From assembly GCA_018376905.1 (NCBI GenBank), contig JAHAAK010000003.1, positions 31,124 through 95,123 on the forward strand: a DNA stretch of 64,000 nucleotides, read 5' to 3'. Position numbers and translations under genes: made by a program. Below, one piece after another: positions 60,058 to 64,000 of this stretch; position 1 is the stretch's first letter; every line of letters begins with the position of its first letter. Below the pieces are notes generated by a model that worked only from the letters and a program-made list of their open reading frames with translations, was not told the DNA's origin and searched no databases. Origin of the DNA: Collinsella sp. GTDB lineage: Bacteria > Actinomycetota > Coriobacteriia > Coriobacteriales > Coriobacteriaceae.

Positions 60058-60872
60058 TGGCCGTGACACGACTCTCCGACCCGACGCCGCGCATGACTCT
60101 CTCGCGTGCCCTGCTCTCCGAGGCCCTGCGCCTGGCGCGTTCCCCGCTCGCAGTGGTGCACCTCGTCTGCGGCCTGGCAGCCGGTCTTGCCTGCGGCGAG
60201 TACTTCTCCATAACCCGATGGGACCCGGCGCTGGGCGCGGACGCCTACGCCCAGTTCCTCGGCGCCCTCATGCCGCTCATGTCCGCCATCGTCTGCGGGC
60301 TCGCCGTGGACGAGGAGCGCGCTGCCGGGCGCCTCGCCAACCTCACGGCGGTCCCCTCGCGCGGGCGCGCCGTCGCGGCGAAGCTGCTCGCCCTTGCGGC
60401 GCTCGGCGCGGGCGCGCTGGCCGTGGCGCTCGGCGTGTTCGGGGCCGTGCTCGCCGTCGCCGGGCGCCTGCCGCTCGGGCCCGCTCCGCTTGCGGCCGCC
60501 TGGGCGGGCATCGTGCTGGGCAGCCTGCCCCTCTATGCGCTGGGGCTCGGCGTGGCCCTGCGCCTCGGCCGCAACGCCGCCATCGGCGCCGGCGCGGCGG
60601 GGATGCTCCTCGCGTTCTTCTCGGTGGGCGGACTTGCGCACGGCCTCATGACCGGCGAGCTCACCGGTGCCCTGGCGACGCCCCTGAACTGGGTGCCGCT
60701 CGCCTGGCCCGCGCGCCTAGGGTCGCTCGGGGTGGAGGCCTTCATCGACGCCGCACGCGCGGCGGGCCCTCTCCTCACGACTGCGCTCGCTGGCCTCGTG
60801 CTCACCCTGGGGGGCGCCGCCGTCCTTCTCGCCTGGTTCTGCCGCTTCGAGGACGGGAGGGCAGATGCGTAG
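60057..60872 (+). CDS. Lantibiotic-immunity-type ABC permease 2 (MutG-like)
   Basis: 271 residues with about six helices. LLSEALRLARSPLAVVHLVCG near the start, then FSITRWDP, FLGALMPLMSAIVCGLAVDEE and LNWVPLAWPARL are reminiscent of MutG/SpaG permeases. The ATG at 60057 overlaps the stop of permease 1 and follows GAGGAGAGG. It should pair with permease 1 and the ATPase. Confidence 0.72.
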   Translation: MAVTRLSDPTPRMTLSRALLSEALRLARSPLAVVHLVCGLAAGLACGEYFSITRWDPALGADAYAQFLGALMPLMSAIVCGLAVDEERAAGRLANLTAVPSRGRAVAAKLLALAALGAGALAVALGVFGAVLAVAGRLPLGPAPLAAAWAGIVLGSLPLYALGLGVALRLGRNAAIGAGAAGMLLAFFSVGGLAHGLMTGELTGALATPLNWVPLAWPARLGSLGVEAFIDAARAAGPLLTTALAGLVLTLGGAAVLLAWFCRFEDGRADA

Positions 60873-61053
60873 GAAGCCGTTCGCCGCCGTGCTCGTCCTC
60901 CTCTCCGCAGCGCTCGTCCTGGGCGGGAATGCCCTGCTCGACGCCGGCTGGGGGTCGGTGCTGCGCTCGATCGCCGACCGCGTGCTGCCCAACCCTGAGA
61001 TCGCCATGTGGGCGCCCGCACCCGCGGCTGCGCGCGGGGCTCTGGACCGCTGA
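60865..61053 (+). CDS. Small membrane-anchored or secreted protein
   Basis: 62 residues. KPFAAVLVLLSAALVLGGNAL is a single hydrophobic anchor or signal, followed by a short extracytoplasmic part with VLPNPEIAMWAPAPAAA. No lipobox cysteine. It overlaps permease 2 by eight bases and has GGGAGGG upstream, so it is probably real. Similar small proteins accompany such transporters; its job is unknown. Confidence 0.6.
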   Translation: MRRKPFAAVLVLLSAALVLGGNALLDAGWGSVLRSIADRVLPNPEIAMWAPAPAAARGALDR

Positions 61054-61098
61054 GCGCGGCGCAAGTACAATGCCGACGGGAGTTTCAGGAGGTCGAAC

Positions 61099-61761
61099 AT
61101 GGCGAGAATACTGGCAGTGGATGATGAGCGGGCAATCCTCGACGCGCTCGCGCGCGTCCTCGGCCGCGACGGCCATGAGGTCGTCAAGGCAGCGGACCCG
61201 ACGGCGGTCCTGGGGACGGACCTCTCGCGCTTCGACCTCGTACTCTGCGACGTCATGATGCCGGGGCTCGACGGCTTCGAGCTCGTGCGGCAGATCCGCC
61301 CGAACTTCGACGGGCCCATCATCTTCCTGACCGCGCGCGTGGCCGAGGAGGACGCCGTGGCCGGCTACGGCCTGGGCGCCGACGACTACGTCCGCAAGCC
61401 CTTCGGGGCCGCGGAGCTGCGCGCCAAGGTCGCGGCCCATCTACGCCGTGAGCGCCGGCCGCGCTCGCACGCCCTCTCCTTCGGGGAGGTGCGGATCGAC
61501 CTCGGGGCGCGCGGCCTCGCCGTGGGCGGCGAGGCCGTGCCGCTCACGCCCACCGAGTACGCCATCTGCGAGTACCTCGCCCGCCACCCCGGGCAGGTCA
61601 TGAGCCGCGCGCAGATCCGCGAGGCGGTGCTCGGCTGGGAGAGCGACGCCGACGACGCGGCCATATCCATGCAGGTCAGCCGCGCCCGGAGGAAACTCTC
61701 CGAGGCCGGCGCCGATCCGATCGCGACCGTCTGGGGGATGGGGTACAAGTGGCAGCTTTGA
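61099..61761 (+). CDS. OmpR-family response regulator
   Basis: 220 residues. The receiver has the acidic pocket (VDDERAIL), phosphoacceptor D51 in LCDVMMPG and K in DDYVRKPFG. The C-terminal winged helix has LTPTEYAICEYLARHPGQVMSR and VWGMGYKW. The ATG follows CAGGAGGTC. With the kinase just downstream it most likely controls the transporter operon upstream. Confidence 0.9.
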   Translation: MARILAVDDERAILDALARVLGRDGHEVVKAADPTAVLGTDLSRFDLVLCDVMMPGLDGFELVRQIRPNFDGPIIFLTARVAEEDAVAGYGLGADDYVRKPFGAAELRAKVAAHLRRERRPRSHALSFGEVRIDLGARGLAVGGEAVPLTPTEYAICEYLARHPGQVMSRAQIREAVLGWESDADDAAISMQVSRARRKLSEAGADPIATVWGMGYKWQL

Positions 61762-61787
61762 GGACCGGGGCGCGAGGTCGCGGGGGC

Positions 61788-63185
61788 ATGCCGCTCTCCT
61801 TCGTCATCGCGCGCTACTTCGCCTACGCGTTCGCGGCGGTTGCCACGGCGTGGCTCGCCTCGTTCATGGCGCTCTCCGCGGCGATCGACGCGGGCTTCGT
61901 CTACGAGGCAAGCTGGGGGCCGGCCAATGCGCGCGAGGTCGCGGAGGGCCTGGCACGCGACGGCGTCTGCGGGCAGCAGGACGTGCCGACGGCGTACCGC
62001 TACCTCATCCTGAACAAGGACGGACACGTGCTGATGACAGACCTCGAGGGCACGCGGCTCGAGGACGCGACGGAAATGGCCCGTGCGGAACTCGCCGCGG
62101 ATCCGGGCACAGTGGAGATCGAGGGCGGGGGCTCGGGCCTCACCTACGCCGCGTTCCCGCTCAAGGGCGGCGGGGCCTGCGCACTCGTCAGCGAGTACCT
62201 GCCGCAGTGGGTCTCGCGCGACCTCGCCGGCCTGCTTCCCAACCCGCAGAACCTCATGCTCGTCGGCGCCGCTGCGGGAAGCGCGCTCGCGCTCGCGCTC
62301 GTGGCGCGCCGCGCGAGCCGCGTGATCTCGCGCAAGATGGCGCCGCTCGCGGAGGCGGCGGGGCGCGTCGGCGCGGGGGAGCTCGACTTCGCGGTCGGCA
62401 GCACCAACGTGCGCGAGGTGAACGACGTCCTCGCCGCGATGGACGCCATGCGGGCCTCCCTCGCCGAGTCGCTCGAGGCCCGCTGGGCCGCGGAGCGGGG
62501 GCAGCGCGAGCAGGTGGCGTCGCTCGCCCACGACCTCAAGACGCCGCTCACCGTGCTGCGCGCCAACGCCGACTTCGTGGCGGAGGAGCTGGAAGACGAG
62601 AAAGACGCCGACCTCGCGGCCGCCGCGCGCGACATAGCCGGCAGCGTCGAAAGGCTCGACGGCTACGTGCGCCTGCTCATCGAGGCCTCGCGCGGGTCCG
62701 GCGGGGCTGAGAGGGCCCCCATGCGGCCGGCCGAGCTCTGCGAGCAGGTCCTCGCCGAGGCCGCCCAGATCGCCCGGGCGCGAGGCGTGACGCTCGACGC
62801 GGCCACGGGCCCTGCTGTCGCGGGCGCGCCCGAGGCCCCGCTCGACCGAACCGCCCTGGCGCGAGCCGCCGCGAACCTCGTGGCCAACGCCGCCGAGCAC
62901 GCGCGCTCGCGCGTGGCGGTCTCCTGCGACGTCGAGGGCGGCCACCTCGTCATCGAGGTGGCCGACGACGGACCGGGCTTCTCTCCCGCCGCCCTCGAAC
63001 GCGGCTGCGAGCGCCTCTTCACAGACGACTCCTCCCGCTCCTCGCGCGACGGAGGCCGCCACTACGGGCTCGGCCTCCACGCCGCCGCCGAGGCCGCGAG
63101 CGCCCACGGGGGCTCCGTCTCGCTCGCCAACAGCCCCTCGGGCGGCGCGGTGGCCACCATCGCGGTCCCCCTGTGCGGGGCCTGA
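61788..63185 (+). CDS. Sensor histidine kinase
   Basis: 465 residues. Two membrane helices (about 5-27 and 150-170) flank an extracytoplasmic region of about 120 residues. A HAMP segment, HisKA with H248 (SLAHDLKTPLTVLRANADF), the N box (ANLVANAAEHARS) and G boxes (VADDGPGFSP, GLGLHAAAEAA) follow. ATG 61788 is chosen for its spacing from GAGG; GTG 61749 would overlap the regulator gene by 13 bases. It likely senses a peptide or antibiotic for the adjacent transporter. Confidence 0.86.
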   Translation: MPLSFVIARYFAYAFAAVATAWLASFMALSAAIDAGFVYEASWGPANAREVAEGLARDGVCGQQDVPTAYRYLILNKDGHVLMTDLEGTRLEDATEMARAELAADPGTVEIEGGGSGLTYAAFPLKGGGACALVSEYLPQWVSRDLAGLLPNPQNLMLVGAAAGSALALALVARRASRVISRKMAPLAEAAGRVGAGELDFAVGSTNVREVNDVLAAMDAMRASLAESLEARWAAERGQREQVASLAHDLKTPLTVLRANADFVAEELEDEKDADLAAAARDIAGSVERLDGYVRLLIEASRGSGGAERAPMRPAELCEQVLAEAAQIARARGVTLDAATGPAVAGAPEAPLDRTALARAAANLVANAAEHARSRVAVSCDVEGGHLVIEVADDGPGFSPAALERGCERLFTDDSSRSSRDGGRHYGLGLHAAAEAASAHGGSVSLANSPSGGAVATIAVPLCGA

Positions 63186-63197
63186 CGAATCAGGCCC

Positions 63198-63392
63198 TCA
63201 CACTGGCATACCTCGCAACCAAACGCTTCCCGGATAATTCATGAGGCCGTACTCGTATTCGAGCCTGCCTATCTCTGCGGCAAGCGCCTCCGTCATGTAG
63301 AAGTTTTTCGTGCGGCCCGTCGACTTCGCCAGGCGGTCGTACCTGTTCGCAAGGTCCTCGGGGATTCTCAGGGCTGCGGTGGCGGTTGCCAT
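63198..63392 (-). CDS. Ribbon-helix-helix antitoxin-like protein
   Basis: 64 residues. ALRIPEDLANRYDRLAKSTG with RTKNFYMTEAL is a ribbon-helix-helix fold of the RelB/CopG type. Such genes normally precede a toxin gene; downstream on the minus strand there is only the 3' end of the kinase, so the toxin is absent. AGAGGTG precedes the ATG. The palindrome ATACGTAT (63416-63423) just upstream could be its operator. Confidence 0.7.
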   Translation of the reverse strand: MATATAALRIPEDLANRYDRLAKSTGRTKNFYMTEALAAEIGRLEYEYGLMNYPGSVWLRGMPV

Positions 63393-63415
63393 GACGCACC
63401 TCTTGGTTAGATGTA

Positions 63416-63423
63416 ATACGTAT
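63416..63423 (-). promoter_or_regulatory. Palindrome upstream of the ribbon-helix-helix gene
   Basis: ATACGTAT, an 8-base palindrome 24 bases before the start codon, in an AT-rich patch (TGTAATACGTATATTTC). Ribbon-helix-helix proteins usually bind short palindromes at their own promoter. Confidence 0.3.
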
Positions 63424-63425
63424 AT

Positions 63426-64000
63426 TTCTTTCTATCACATCACCCGAACCCCGCACCGGCGTACGGCCGCATCTGCTTTTTACCTTACATTGTGTCAACC
63501 GGTCCATGCCCGGCATATTCTGCCGGATTGAATCAACCGTTAAATCAATCCGAGCCTTTAAGGGGCGGTTGAAATCCTTCGAGGACTGAGGGCACCGTCC
63601 CTAGGTCGGCTCCTCGATGGCCTCGGCTGAATTCCCCTGCAATCGACCGCATGGGTTCCGGCACGGGGTTCTGGCGCTGCCCGAACGGGGCGCAAGACTC
63701 GGCCGTCGGTCGTGCCGGACGGCATACGTTTTGAGACCGGCAAGCTGTTGCCGGCTCGAGGACAGCGGCCCGGTGCACCGGGCCGATCAATAGAGGACTC
63801 AGGTTCACAGCGCAGTTTCTTGGGGCTCGCATATATAGGAAGACTTGATCGGCAATCGATTTTAATGAAGTCGACAGCGCATGTCAGAGCTTTCAACAAA
63901 TTTAACATGCCACCCTTTATATCCGCACGCGCGTAATTCAACTCATAAGGACCGGCTATCCCTTACCTGTGACACAATCTCAAACGCACAGAACAGAATC
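63426..64000. other. Region without a recognisable gene
   Basis: No frame here resembles a known family, and none has a good ribosome binding site together with gene-like codon use. A GC-rich middle part (63590-63800) includes short stems such as GGCCCGGTGCACCGGGCC (63769-63786), between more AT-rich flanks. It could be decayed sequence, an unrecognised RNA or the edge of another element. No tRNA-like fold was found by eye. Confidence 0.4.

Noticed and set aside
63545..63941. Two overlapping minus-strand frames of 95 and 127 codons
   Set aside because: No similarity to any family I know, no ribosome binding site, Arg/Pro-rich composition typical of non-coding GC-rich DNA.

Overview
The window looks like a chromosomal segment of a Collinsella-type bacterium (class Coriobacteriia, Actinomycetota). 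This is inferred from content, not from a database match. It mixes actinobacterial markers (mihF, a garA-like FHA gene beside an ftsR-like MerR gene and a pgsA-like gene) with genes more typical of low-GC Gram-positives (RNase J, RNase Y, a PyrK/PyrD two-subunit dihydroorotate dehydrogenase, SpoVS, a YneA-like protein divergent from lexA). Base composition is roughly 60% G+C up to about 58.5 kb and visibly higher from 58.5 to 63.2 kb.

Layout. 0-0.6 kb: a decayed Y1 transposase remnant and rpmB. 0.9-6.4 kb: pyrimidine operon pyrR-pyrB-pyrC-pyrK-pyrD-pyrF behind an attenuator-like leader. 6.5-9 kb: mihF-gmk-rpoZ-thiI. 9.1-13.7 kb: comEA-comEC-holA-rpsT. 13.7-25.3 kb: lepA, dusB, hemW, a membrane-anchored DnaJ variant, a canonical dnaJ, mtaB, phoH, ybeY, dgkA, era, recO. 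25.4-28.1 kb: rpsO, pnp. 28.1-28.6 kb: two long palindromic repeats. 28.7-37.8 kb: rnj, ftsK, rodZ-like, yajQ, rimO, pgsA, cinA (C-terminal domain only). 38-39.9 kb: recA-recX. 40.1-46.8 kb: rny, an uncharacterised GHKL ATPase, spoVS, miaB, miaA, hflX. 46.8-49.7 kb: lexA with a co-transcribed membrane acyltransferase, the divergent yneA-like gene, nrdR, dut. 49.7-50.1 kb: a second pair of palindromic repeats. 50.1-54.2 kb: a lipid glycosyltransferase, trxB, a DUF1836 regulator, degV. 54.3-58.2 kb, minus strand: NlpC/P60, apt, ftsR-like, garA-like, pgsA-like. 58.5-63.2 kb: a GC-rich lantibiotic-immunity-type ABC transporter with its own two-component system. 63.2-64 kb: an orphan ribbon-helix-helix gene and sequence without a recognisable gene.

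Most genes are housekeeping: pyrimidine synthesis, translation and tRNA modification (ThiI, DusB, MtaB, MiaA, MiaB, plus RimO on S12), RNA decay (PNPase, RNase J, RNase Y), recombination and SOS. The less expected signals lie between genes. (1) A TTTGGTC repeat phased at about 11 bp lies upstream of both comEA and recA, with 17 of 18 bases shared. (2) Two separate pairs of long palindromes each have a conserved core, inverted relative orientation and covarying arms. (3) SOS boxes sit inside the -35/-10 spacers of recA and the yneA-like gene. (4) A matching CTAGATA motif lies in front of the DUF1836 regulator and degV. (5) The pyr leader holds two mutually exclusive hairpins.
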